Source: Earliella scabrosa
Taxonomy: Eukaryota; Basidiomycota; Agaricomycetes; Polyporales; Polyporaceae
DNA length: 64,000 bases
Assembly: GCA_022605405.1 (NCBI GenBank)
Contig: JABYQQ010000001.1
Span: 186,001-250,000, forward strand
Reading direction: 5' to 3'
Shown here: positions 33,901-45,058 of the stretch, piece by piece
How positions within the stretch are numbered: the first letter of the stretch is position 1
Layout of the letters: each line of letters starts with the position of its first letter
Notes under the pieces: model-generated
The model's database searches: none
What the model was told of the DNA's origin: nothing
What the model saw: only the letters and a program-made list of their open reading frames with translations
Translations under genes and position numbers: made by a program

Positions 33901-36705
33901 ACCTCTCCCTTCCTGCCATCCGTGGAATTGCTCCGCTGACCTGCCGGCTGTCCGTCAGAAATTCGGCGACGCCGATGGCGAGTCTGGTGATGCATCGGGT
34001 GAACCCGAGAAAGAGAGTGCGTCTGCGGCTGGGGACCGGCGAGAGCACGGCCCGCGCGAGGTGCACAAGAGGGGGGTGAGTGTTTCCCTTTCCCTTTGTC
34101 TCTCTCTGTCTCTCGCTCTATCCGAGTCCACATCTGTCTGGCTCTGTCTCTATCTGCTCCCGCCCGTGCTCCCTGCTCTGCTCCGTGCTTCGTCCGCCAC
34201 ATTTGCTTCCTCTCATTACTCCTACTCTCGCTCTTACTCCATCTTAATCTATCCACCCGTCCGTGGCAGCACTGGACCGCAGCCTCGGGGCCGAGCAGGA
34301 GCAGAGAGACCGAAGCCGAGGCAGAAAGGGCTCGAGAGGAGAGAGCGCAGACTAGCTGACTGACGGACTGACGCCCCTTCCTCCGCCGACCGCAACCAGT
34401 TCCTCTGCGACGACAAGGACGCGCGCCGACGACATGGCGCGTGCCCAAACCAGGACGTCGTGGACAAGGTGCGTCCCCGATCCGAGCCCTGTTCGGCCCT
34501 GTTCGGCTCGCTCACGCGCCCTCCCCACCTCCCCTGCCCTCTCCACGAACACGCCGGTGGACCGGACCCCGTGGTGGTGCAGCTCGAGGAGCTCAAGGCG
34601 CTGCACTCGGCGAAGCCGTCGAAGGAAGACAAGTGGCGCGTGTATGCGCTGAACAGAGGTGCGTGTCCGTTCTCCTTCGCATTCGCATGTGTCCGGCCGT
34701 GTGGGCTCGGACGGGGCTGATGAGTTCTCTCTCTCTCTCGTCGCCTTCTCGCTCGGTTCCGCCTGACCACGCCTTGCTGGTGCGTGGTGCAGCGATCGGT
34801 GCCCTGCGCAGGTACCCGACGAGGATCAGGAGCGTGGAGGAGGCCAAGACGCTGAGAGGCGTGGGCGACAAGACGGCGATGAAGGTGCGCGCGGCTCGTT
34901 GCTCCTTCGAATCTCATTTCATCTCGCTTCGGGAGCTCACTGCTAGACGGTGGGGTGGGGGCGCAGATCATGGAGGTCATCCAGACGGGCAAGCTCGAGC
35001 GCATCAGGTTCGAGATGACGGAGGACGTGCTCGTGTGCATGAAGTTTACGGGGATATACAACGTCGGTGCGTCTCTTTCTCTCTCTCTCTCTCTCTTTCT
35101 CTCTCTTTTTCGCTCCCACGAGAGAGAGTGGGGACGCGCATCGTGATTTGATTCGACTCATGCGGTCGCGGTCGCGCAGGCATCAACATTGCGCGGATGT
35201 GGTACAACTGCGGGTGCAGGACGCTCGAGGACGTCGCCGCGCGCAAGGGCGGGATCGAGCTTTCGGCGGCGCAGGAGATCGGGTTGAGGTACTACGACGG
35301 TGCGTGGATCGAATTTGAACGGAGGTTTGGTGGCGCCTTGATGTCTCGTCCCCTTGAAAGACATCAATCAGCGGATCCCGAGGGCCGAGGTTCAAGAGAT
35401 ATACGACATCATTCAGAAAGCCGGTGAGCAGCGCAGCGCACACCTTCCACTCGATCACTCGACACAGTGTATTTCGATGTTGATCGCTATTGTGTTTGTA
35501 GCTCTGAAACTCGATCCGAAGCTCTTCATCCGTGTCATGGGCAGCTTCCGCAGGTCCGTGTTTCATCCGATTGTTGATTGTGCGGTGGTGCGAACCTCAC
35601 GTCGCTTTCTGCTTTCCAGGGGCAAGGCCGATTGTGGCGATATCGACGTTCTTATTACGCGCCCGACAGACGACGGCAGGACACATCGAGGTACGCCTCC
35701 TCCCGGCCCAGCGGTTCAATATCGAACATCGAATATTGAACCCTGAGGCACGGTCCGACGATGAACACGATCACTTACGTACCCCCCTTCCCCACCCCAC
35801 CCCTTCCCCCCACACACACCCTTCCTTGCGCAGGCATACTCCGCCGCCTTCTCGCGAAGCTGCAGTACCAGGGCCTGATCACCGAACACCTGTCCATGCC
35901 CAAGGACTTTGACGATCTCGAGCTCGTGTACCACGGCCTGTGCAGGCGGGACTCGCGGAGTCTCCGTCGGAGAATCGGTGGGCCATCGCTGTTGCGTCCA
36001 TCCACTATCGGAGTCCGTGGCTAATCTTGGCTTTGGGGGGCAGACTTTCTGTGCGTGCCGTGGACGTCGCGCGGGGCGGCGCTGCTGTATTATACGGGGG
36101 ACGACATCGTGAGTTCTCTCTCACTCTGCGTCCCATCCGCACTGCATTCTCATCCATACGCGCACCACTCGCACGCCGTGCGCAGTTCAACCGCTCGCTG
36201 CGGCTCAAGGCGAACAAGATGGGGTACTCGCTGAACCAGCGCGGGCTGTACGCGGGCGTCGTGCGCGATCCGAACGACTGGACGAAGAAGCTGAACGAAG
36301 GTGCGTGCGTCCCCTTTCGCCGTGTCTTCTCTGTTGTGTTGGTTGCAAGTGGCTGAGAAGTTTCATGATGGGTTCCTGTCTGGCCTTGCCCCCCTTGCCT
36401 TCCCCTTCCCCTCCCCGTCGCTTCGATTCCCCTCCCTCTCGTCCGCTTCGCTTCGATTCTATTACGCTCGCGTTGTTTGGGTTCCGGGGCTGGTTCACCG
36501 ATCTCCGTTCACTGTGCACTTTGCATTGTGCTGTATACTTCTGGCGGACCTCAGGCAACCTGGTCGCGTCGGAGAGCGAGGAGGAGATCTTCCGGATCCT
36601 TGGTGCGTCATTCCATTGTGCAACGTGGTCGGGTTCTGACTGTCGAGCTTTCTTTCCATCGTAGGGGTGCCGTGGCAGGAGCCGCACGAGCGTATCCGTC
36701 ATTAA
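30905..36705 (+). CDS. POL4: Family X DNA polymerase (lambda/mu/Pol4 type)
   Basis: Nineteen exons: 30905-31002, 31638-32210, 32245-33013, 33073-33518, 33614-33869, 33959-34075, 34400-34468, 34583-34658, 34793-34884, 34967-35066, 35180-35299, 35361-35423, 35502-35553, 35620-35690, 35834-35977, 36044-36108, 36186-36300, 36555-36602 and 36665-36705. Together they make 1,104 residues in one frame. The enzyme fills gaps in base-excision repair and end joining. A BRCT domain covers about residues 457-560 (GTRIYYCGGDRNMAGES, ITHIVSDAD, VRWDWVVEAM). The helix-hairpin-helix is LRGVGDKTAMK. The catalytic Asp pair is in GDIDVLIT after VMGSFRRGKA, and the third Asp in RIDFLCVPW. The thumb has NKMGYSLNQRGLY and the end is ILGVPWQEPHERIRH. 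The long basic, low-complexity N-terminus contains KGKGKGKGK and PAPAPAPA. The first exon and its 635-nt intron are the least certain part. Confidence 0.9.
32581..32610 (+). repeat. GCACCC hexamer repeat in coding sequence
   Basis: About five copies of a GCACCC-type unit, encoding alternating Pro-Ala in the N-terminal linker of the DNA polymerase. Confidence 0.8.
32782..32811 (+). repeat. AAGGGG hexamer repeat in coding sequence
   Basis: Four to five copies encoding alternating Lys-Gly, a very basic linker just before the BRCT domain of the DNA polymerase. Confidence 0.8.
35072..35110 (+). repeat. CT dinucleotide microsatellite in a POL4 intron
   Basis: Long run of CT with TTT interruptions directly after the donor at 35067. 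A second CT-rich block is in the large intron 34076-34399. Confidence 0.85.
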
Positions 36706-38191
36706 CGTTGATGAGCGAGACGGTCGTCGACTGCGCATCCCGCACACTGTATCAATACTCTTTCAAACCTTGCTGGAGCGTTGTGCGCCCCTGCATAATG
36801 ATAGCGCACGATGCGATGCCCCGTGGGCGTATGCGAAGGCGGACGAATGTTGGCAGACAAGGATCGAAGGGAGAACCCCCTGCCTCCAGGCAGCGCGCAG
36901 GCCGACGATGCGGTAGGTAAGATGCTGCTTGCCGCTTTTAGAAGGAGTGACCGCGCCCCAAGCCGAGTGTTCGGACTGGGCGTGGATAACCACCAAATAG
37001 CCGTTCTCGCGGGACCCTGCGCCTTGCACACGGGGCCGCCGCACAGCGGGGAGCCGGGCGAGGAGAAGGACCGGGTTATGGGAGGGTGGGGGCGTAGGTT
37101 GCGGCGTTGGCGGGCATGTGGACCTCATCTCGGGCGTGGTGCAGGGGAGTCGGTCCACAGAGTGCGTGCGCGAGGGAGAGGTTCTGGTAGAGACCCTGTG
37201 GCTCGGCTTCTGAAGGCAGGCACGAGCTTGAGAGGACGGCGGGTAGGCGTGGAAGGAGGAACGTGGCTGGAGGAGCAGCACGAGAAGGACTGCTGGGATG
37301 CCGGGGTCTTCGAGTTGAGAAGGGAGCCGTGCCGCTGGGCTCGAGTGAGAGTTTGAGTTGTTCGGGGCGAGCGCGATCACACGCCTGGGCGCGCGTCCCG
37401 TCGATCGCTGCAGAGCTGCCGGAGCGAGGCAAACCGAAAGGCAGTGAAGAGGCAGAGCGAGGGCGAGTTCATTGTAGCTGCATTCAAAGTCGGTCGTGCG
37501 TTAACTTGGGGACGGGCCAGGGGCGTGCTCAGCGCGATGCTCGTCTCGCAGGTGAACTATGTTCGGCGTGTGGTCAAACAGGTCCTTCAGGACGGAATGC
37601 TGCACGGTTGAGCCAGGTCCACGGACCTGGCACAGGGGAACTGCTGCGATGATTATCGTCATCGAATGGACAACTCGGGCCAGAGTTTTGTGGTGAGAGT
37701 CAGGTGGGGGAGTCTAAAGTGCGCTGTCTTCCCTGGTGTCGATTAGTCGGAGACATAGTGCAGGATGTGGAACAAGCGCATGGTTTCTCTCGAGTCTCGT
37801 CGACTGGGAATCCGATCCACTGCCGTGGGTTTGGTGTGGGCGCAGGTTGCCATGCTGGGCCTTACCGGATGTCTGGCTCGACCAGAGCGGCGGCTCTTGA
37901 CCACGTCGCAGAAGACAGAAGTAGACGAGCTAGTAAGCAGGTATATAAGTCGGGGAGAAAGGAATTGAACGCCCCGTCAACCGTGTCTATCGGAGCCTGA
38001 AAGAGCTTGAAAGTCGCTCTTATCAGGTTGTTATCGGACAGTATCCGAAGAGTAATCTCGATTGTCGAGATTAGTTTCTGATCGCGCCGCTGGCTCGGGA
38101 GGGGCCGAGTGGATTCTCACCTCAACGTCGTTCTGCTGTGTCCCTCGTCGCCGTCGAATCCTCCCTCCTCACTGCTCGCCACGGCGTCGCG
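36706..38191. other. Intergenic region upstream of the velvet gene
   Basis: About 1.5 kb. Several long frames on both strands at 36.8-37.6 kb are composition-driven in GC-rich DNA and show no domain. The right part should hold the promoter of the velvet gene. Confidence 0.35.
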
Positions 38192-41100
38192 ATGGATGAC
38201 GAACAGCACCAGTTCGTGCACGCAAAACTCCCCGTGCACTCGCAGTACGACCGAGACAGACTGTGAGTCCGATCACCTCTTTCGCGCTTCCCACCACCCA
38301 TCCCAGACCCATGGGTCCGGCCTCGTCGTTATACTCACTCGTCGTCTTCCCTCGTCCCGACCGACATATATCGTCTCCCCCGGCTCCCGCCCCCTCTCGC
38401 ACACGCCCCCTTCGCCCTCTGGCTCGACGCCAAACCACCCCCGCGCCCTGCCATGGCTCGTCCGCACGACCCCAGAGAGTATGAGCTCACCATGCGACAA
38501 GAGCCCAAGCAGGCTCGCATGTGCGGCGTAGGCGGTAAAGGTCCATTGCTGCAGTACCTCCCCAACAATCCCCGCTTACATCTTTCCCTTCTCTCCGTGC
38601 GCTAGCTGATCGCCGCCCAATTGATCCCCCTCCTATCGTCCAACTTCGCGTTATCGACCCCTCTTCGCGTCGGCCCCAATCCAGCTCATCGCGGGCTAGT
38701 TCGCCTGGTGAGTATCTCTCCCGTTTCTCCGACTGCGCTCTCGCCGCCCTCCTCCAAAATTTCCCTGGCGTCACGCCGCGTCGCGCTCGTCTCACTGGCA
38801 CGCATACATCCCCCTGTCGTAGTTTCATCCCCAACACCGCGCCGTTACCATATCTCACGCGCCCCCCGCAGATTCAAGTTCTCCTCCTTCGGCGCAAAGT
38901 TTCCTCCAGAACCCGTACTACTTCATGTTTGCAAGCCTGGCGAAGCCGGACGAGGACGTGGAGTTACACTGGCTCAAGGTGAGTTGTCAGAGCTTACAAT
39001 CCGTTCACACGCCCCCGGCTTCGGCCTGCGAAGTTGTCCGCGAGATCACGCTCGTTCACCACAGCAGCGTGGTGCTGCGACTGTGCGGCATTCATGCGCC
39101 AGCGTGACGCGCTCCGTCCTTCTCACGCGCCGCAAAGCTAAAATGCTCTGTCGAACGGTCCCGAGTTCCCCGCTTCGCGCGCGGTGTCGGGGAAGAGACG
39201 TACAACCGCGGCCCTGATTCTGGTCCCCGTTATGATCTTCAGTCGATCTAGCCGTTCCTTGGAACCGAATCGCCGACTTGGTGGTCTGCGTCGGAGTTTC
39301 CGCGTTAATATGCGCCAGCTTCCCGGCACATATTCCTCTTGTCGTTCCGCGAAGTGACATCGGGCGTTGTGCGCGCCATGTTTTCGTCAACATGATTGAT
39401 GCTGACTGTGGTTATGACCAGGACGGCAAGACGCGCTGCACGACCGGCTCGGTGGTCTCCTCGCTGTATCATCTGAAGGACAGCGAGAACCAGAATGCCG
39501 ACGCGGGCTTCTTTGTGTTTCCGGATCTGAGCGTGAGGACGGAAGGTAGCTACCGTCTGAAGCTCAGTCTGTACGAGGTTGTTGGGTTAGTGCCGTGCTC
39601 GGTCCTGTCTTGTTTAGACATACTGAGAGCCGCATCAGGAACAGCGTGTATCACTGCAAGTCCATATTCTCTGCCCCCTTCTACGTGTACACGGCCAAGA
39701 AATTCCCAGGCATGGAAGGTATGTGCTAAGCTCTGAGGATCTCTCGCACTCGTTGACATCAGTTGGTAATGCAGAGTCGACGCCTCTGTCGTGCTCTTTG
39801 GCCGACCAGGGGATCAAAATACGCATTCGCAAGGATATTCGGGTGCGGAAGCGCCCCATGCCCGCCTTGGATACGCCCATTCCTATTCCTATGGGACCGG
39901 TTCCCATTCCCCATGGCGCCTTCGGTCCCGTCCCCGTTCCGCTCGACGACGACGAGGACGACGATCGGGAGAAGGAGCGAGAACGCGAACGGGAGCGCGA
40001 GCGAGATAGAGATCGTGACCGCGAACGAGAAAGGGACAGAGAGAGAAGGGAGTCCGGAGGAAGCGTGGCTGGGCCAAGCGCTGGTGGAAGCATCAGCCGA
40101 CGAGAGAGCACCGACAGTCGCGGGGCGAAACGCTCTCGCGGAGATGAACCGATGGTCGACGAACCCGGCTCCTCGAATTCTAATGTGGGTTGGGTCCCGA
40201 TCGATCCTGCTCTGGCTGGCGGGCACACTGCGGCGCCTCCCCCGCCCCCGTCCGCGCCTTCTCATGCTCCAGGAGGAGTTGACCATTCGCATTACGCCCC
40301 TGGAGCGCCAGCGCCCCCGCCCCCTCCCTACGACCATCGTTACTCTGCGCCCGCGCCTGCACCAGGTCCGCCGTACCAGTACGATCCTCCCCACCCGCCG
40401 TCACATCACTATGCGCCTCCTACACATCACTACTCTGTCCCGCCCCCGCCCCCACACCAGCACTCACACCATCCGCCTCCTCCTCCCGGTTCCTACCCCT
40501 CATACAGTCCTCCAGCGCCAGGTGCCCCAACGCAGTCGTGGCCCCCTCCAGCGCCCCCGGCGCAGACTCACGATCCGTACGCATATCATCCGCATCCCCA
40601 TCACTTTGCCCCTCCGCCCCCACCGCCGCCCCCTCCGTCACACCATCCGCCTCCAGCACCCGCGCCCGGCGCGCCTCCGCGATACGACTATGGGAGCTAC
40701 GCCCCGCCTCCGCCCGCGCAGAGCTCGTACAGCGGGTACTACGAGCACCACCATCAGGCGCATCATACGTCCGCCCCTCCGCCTCCTCCGCCCGTCTCGG
40801 GTCCTCCGCCACACGGACACGGCGGACACGGGCACGGGCACGGCGGACACGGCGGACATGGGCACCATCCCGTCCACCCGTCGCATCACCCGGGGTACGC
40901 CCCGCAGCCGCCCTCGCCGCCCAGCGCGTCCGCCCAACCGGCGTATGGGAGCGAGTATCCGACGCAGGGCGCGTCTGGGTACGCGCGCGGGTACACGGCG
41001 CCGCCCCCGCCGCCGATGCAGCAGCCCCAGCAACAACAACAGCAACAGCAGCAGCAGCAGTATTCGTATCCGGGGAGCTCGTCGCGCCCGCCACCGCCGC

Positions 41101-41546
41101 CGAGCTCGCATTACCAGCTCAGCCCGTCGACGCACCACCACGCCGCGCAGGGGTACAGCCCGTACCCGCTGCCGCCTCCGCCTCCGCCACCGCCGTCCAG
41201 TGCGGGTGGAGGAGCGGGTGGAGGAGGTGGGAGCTCGGCGGGGGAGGGCGCGTGGAGCGGAGGCGGAGGGTATCCGCCTCCGCCGCCACCGCCGGGGTAT
41301 GGGAGCGTCCCGCCGGAGTATGGCGGGTATGCGGGTCAGGGTGCGCAGGGTGGAGGTGGGGGTGGGGGGTTGCAACGGATTCAGCTGGCGCCGTTGAGGG
41401 TTGGGGGCGCGTCGCCGCCGCCGCCGCCGGGGTCGAGCGGAGGTGGGGTTGGGGGTGCGGGACAGGGAGGGGAGCGGATGGGCCAGGGGATGGGGAAGAA
41501 GAACCCGTTGAGTATCGGGAATATCATTACGGAAGACTCGACGTAG
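38192..41546 (+). CDS. Velvet-domain transcriptional regulator
   Basis: Seven exons: 38192-38262, 38476-38540, 38606-38707, 38872-38978, 39422-39585, 39639-39718 and 39775-41546, giving 786 residues in frame. The velvet domain is complete and uninterrupted: EYELTMRQEPKQARMCGVGG, RRPIDPPPIVQLRVID, NPYYFMFASLAKPDED, LSLYEVVGNSVYHCKSIFS, PFYVYTAKKFPGME, and LADQGIKIRIRKDIRVRK. Velvet proteins are fungal NF-kB-like DNA-binding regulators of development and secondary metabolism, acting as dimers in the nucleus; RIRKDIRVRKRP can serve as a nuclear signal. The lack of an insert in the domain and the RMCGVG block favour VosA/VelB-like over VeA. The last 450 residues are extreme low complexity: an acidic stretch, an Arg-Glu/Asp repeat, Pro/His/Tyr-rich repeats, polyGln and polyGly. 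The 443-nt intron 38979-39421 is unusually long. Confidence 0.9.
39955..40055 (+). repeat. Arg-Glu / Arg-Asp coding repeat in the velvet gene
   Basis: Imperfect six-base units (GAACGC, GAGCGC, GATCGT) encode alternating Arg with Glu or Asp, right after the velvet domain. Confidence 0.75.
41016..41062 (+). repeat. PolyGln tract (CAA/CAG) in the velvet gene
   Basis: Mixed CAG and CAA codons encode about a dozen Gln with one Pro. The codon mixture suggests the tract is kept at the protein level rather than being a pure microsatellite. Confidence 0.8.
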
Positions 41547-42729
41547 GCGTTGAGTGCCTGGGTTGGAGGTGGAAGACGGAAGACGAAAAGGGAGGGCGGA
41601 GGACGGAGGATGGAAGAGGCGGATGTTGGTGGCGGATGTGGATGGACGTTGCTGGCCCGGGTCTCGGGTCTCCCTGGTTGTCGCCAGCCGGGATGCGGAC
41701 CAGGCTCGAGTTCGGGTTCGGGTTCGGGTGTCGCTCGCTGTGGTGCTTTGTGTGTGCTGTGCTGGTATGTACGTGCTTCAGGCTGGGTGTGTTGCGATCC
41801 GATGTTGAGGTTGAGGCTGGTGCTCCCGCTTTGTTGTACCTTACTTACTCTGCTGTTACGTTCGTGTCCTGTGCTGGCCGGGTGGGGCTTCCGGGGTCAC
41901 CGGCCGGTGTTTGTGCTTGATTTACATACACTGCGCCTCTTCTTTGTCTTGCTGCTGTATTCTACCTACCTCGCGAGGCTGGAGGAATGTCGAATTCGAA
42001 CTGTTTGTTCGTCTGAATCTTCAAAGTTCAGTCTAGATGGAACGACCCGAATTGGCGCCGGCAGTGATATCCGACTCGTCGACGTTGAGTAGTCGGCTCG
42101 ACTTGAACTACGACCATATCCGACCGGCTCAGTCTCAGCCGTAACCACAACCGCTACATCCGACTCTGTTGATTGTAGTGACGTGAGTGAGTCCATGGAC
42201 ATATCAACGGGACTCATTCGACATGGCGGATTTCAACCTTGAAATTCGTGCACCCCGGCTGGACGAGGCTTTGGCCGCCTGAATTAACTTCGTCCAACAT
42301 CGAAATGTTCGTCCAGCGCGAACACAAGTGATAACTGACGCTGTTGCTCGAGCAATCACCATTCGCAGCAAACGTAGAGGTCTTTATTGACCACTTTCAG
42401 GGATTCCGATTGAGTCTGGCCGGGATGGTAAGCCGACGTCGGGTAAGCACAGCGGAGGGAGACTGACCCCAGCCTCGATCCCAATGTATCCGAGCCATCC
42501 GTCGCTCGCCTGTGTCAGCCGCTAGCTCGGAGGTCCTCCTTCGCACCCCCACTCTCCGACCTCTTCTTCTATAAAGACCCTGGCGGTCTTGCCCTTCAAC
42601 CCGACTTCACCAGCCCAACTTCACGCCGATTCACCGCCCGGAGCGAGTACTTTAAATCCCCCAGCACCCACACCACCCAGACTTCACCCTTCGCACTTTT
42701 CGACAACTCGTACCACGTCTTCTGGCAAG
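41547..42729. other. Velvet 3' region and promoter of the 42.7 kb gene
   Basis: No gene supported. The right end has pyrimidine-rich stretches and a TATA box before the next start. Confidence 0.4.
42570..42576 (+). promoter_or_regulatory. TATA box (TATAAAG)
   Basis: TATAAAG, 154 nt upstream of the ATG at 42730 and followed by a CT/CA-rich leader. Position and context suit a core promoter with a leader of about 120 nt. Confidence 0.5.
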
Positions 42730-44828
42730 ATGCATTCGCGCGTACACGTACTCAACCGACTTCGCGGGCTTCGAACTCGGCAAACTTCTCCCGCAGACTC
42801 CAACAAAGCCCAGGACGGCGACACTGGCGTCTGGCTCAGCCCTAACGGCCAAATCGTCGCCTCCAAGAACCCACCCTCAGATCCAGACGGTTCTGACGGA
42901 CTCGACAAGTGGGATTCGGCCGGCGACCAAGTAAGTGGTCTTTGCAGAGCATTCTAGCGACGAGCAGCGAGCTGACCGTTTCGCCTGTCCCACAGACACC
43001 ATCTGAGCCATCGGCGACCGTGTCCTCCCCAGCACTCCCCGCAGATGCAGGAACCACGTTCGGTATCTCCACCACCGTGCCAGCGCTGGCGACCACCGGC
43101 TTCCCGCTGGTGGCCTCGAGCAGTCCCACCCCCTACAGCATCAGCTACACTCCCACTCTCGCAGTCTCGTCCTCCCCGTCGGAATCCGGCACAGCGACCA
43201 CCACCAGCGCTTTCGAGGCTGCGACGACTAAAGAGATACCGGACCCCTCAGGTCTCTCGCAGAGAGAAATCTCCGGCTGGATCGCGCTCGGCCTCACCAT
43301 CGTCACCGTAGTCGGCCTCATGGTCATGGCGCTCTGGTGGTGGGTCTTCAAACGTCCGGGGATGATCAAAGAGTACCGGGAGGTGTTCGGCCGCGATCCC
43401 CGCTTCATCGAGTTCCGCGCATGGCCGCTCCGTAACCACCGCAAGAAGGACGATGCGGCGGAGCAGGGGCTCGGCATCCGCACCACAGAGGGCGGCACCC
43501 TCCGCGGCTGGGACTCGGCCCTCATGTTCGAGAAGCACCCCGTCGCAGAGCACCACGCGCACCCAACCACCCCGCCCATCGCGCACACGCGTGAGACCGC
43601 CCGGAGCGCATTCGTGCCCTTCCCCCTGCCCGACGAGCACCAGACCATCGAGGACATCAGGCAGGACGTCGGCACGCTCCAGATCACCAACCTCGCGCCG
43701 GGCGACATCTCTGGCGGCGAGACGAGCCGCGCGAGCACTGCGCTCGGCCTCGTCCACACCTACCCCTCGGAGTACGGCACACCCTACCAGCCCAGCCAGC
43801 CCCGATACATGTCTGTCGGCGGCACCGGCCTTGACACGCCCTGGGCCCCCCTGCGCACCCGGAAGACACGGGAGGCGGAGGCGCGCCGGCAGAGTGCTCC
43901 TACTACAACCTCTACACCGAACATGGACACATTGGACAAGGACCTCCCCTACCCCGGCGACTCTCCGGCCCAGGTACACCCCACCGAGACTAAGGAGCGC
44001 GACGATCCCGAGCCTACGGCCGCGCAGGAGACCTGGTCCGCGTCTCTCCGCTCGAACTTGTACAACGCGTTCAGCGCAGTCGTCGGCAGCACAACCAACC
44101 TCAACGACACGAACGCGACTCGACCCACCGACACGTTCACCGCCGCCCCCGTCCGCCGCTCCAGCCCCCACCGCGCCAGAGCGGCCGCTGCCGCCCCCCG
44201 GGGCCCCCGCGACCCCTCCACCTCCTCTAGCAGCGTCTCACGCACCAACTCCGAAAGCTCCAACCACAGCTGGACGCTCGAAGAGACGGGCTCCGGCCGA
44301 GGCGTCGTCCACTTCCACAACTCCCCTCCCCGCGACCCCTTCGCAGACCCCCTCCACGCGCCCCCGGCCGCGCACATCCGCGGCGGCCACCTCTCCGCGG
44401 AACCCACTGAGGGCGAGCTGAGCAGCAGCATCTACTCATTCGACTCCAGCTCCAGCCGCGTCCACCCCCACCCGCCGCGCCTGCCCAGCATCCCCAACCT
44501 CTCCGCCCAAACCTCGTCATCGTCCGAGGACTCGTCGCGAACCGTGCGGAAGAGCACGCACCGTCAATACTACCGCAAGCGCACGGGCACGCGGCGCACC
44601 CGCCCGGGGCTCCCCTCGCGCAAGTCGTCCTCGCAGGACTCGGCGACGTCGGTCGGGTCCGAGATGTCGCGCTCCTCGACGGCGGACTCGGACGCGCTCA
44701 CCGACAACGAGCTGTTTGCGCGCCGCGTGCTGCAGGAGCGCCGCCGCCGGGTCAAGGAGGTGGCCGTCGGGCGCGGCAAGACGACGCGGTCACGGGCGAC
44801 GACGCTCTCGCGTCGAGCAAGGGTGTAA
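42730..44828 (+). CDS. Ser/Thr-rich single-pass membrane protein
   Basis: Two exons, 42730-42930 and 42996-44828, joined in phase 0, giving 677 residues. A Ser/Thr/Pro-rich region of about 130 residues precedes one clear transmembrane helix (ISGWIALGLTIVTVVGLMVMALWWWVF). This is followed by the basic KRPGMIKEYREVFGRDPRF and a long Ser/Arg-rich cytoplasmic tail. The layout resembles fungal wall-stress sensors or mucin-like signalling proteins, but no extracellular WSC or Cys-rich domain is present. The N-terminus (MHSRVHVLNRLRGLR) is not a convincing signal peptide, so the helix probably acts as the signal anchor. The tail has many SR/RS and SSS motifs that could be phosphorylated. Function unknown. 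Its 3' end meets the importin gene end-to-end with about 230 nt between them. Confidence 0.7.
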
Positions 44829-45058
44829 GCGTGCAGTGGCAACGTTGTGATCAAGTCTATTCCTCCTTCCCTCTCCTCCTTCCCCATCCCCTCTATACCC
44901 CTCCCCTCTATAGAGTAGAGTCGGACTGCGGACGGACTGTAGTTAGTCTGCTGTGCATTCCGCGTTGTGTTCCTACATGATTACAGTATTGCTCGTGACT
45001 GCCTGCGTATGATATATGTGTATAGTCCCCAATACCGAAATACGCAGATGTTCTATGG

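Noticed and set aside
36763..37380. 205-codon minus-strand frame between POL4 and the velvet gene
   Set aside because: Composition is Ser/Pro/Arg-rich, no start context, no splice structure and no domain; the opposite strand is equally open.
39763..41397. Alternative long frame across the velvet gene tail
   Set aside because: It is the +1 reading of Pro-rich codons and has no link to the velvet-domain exons.
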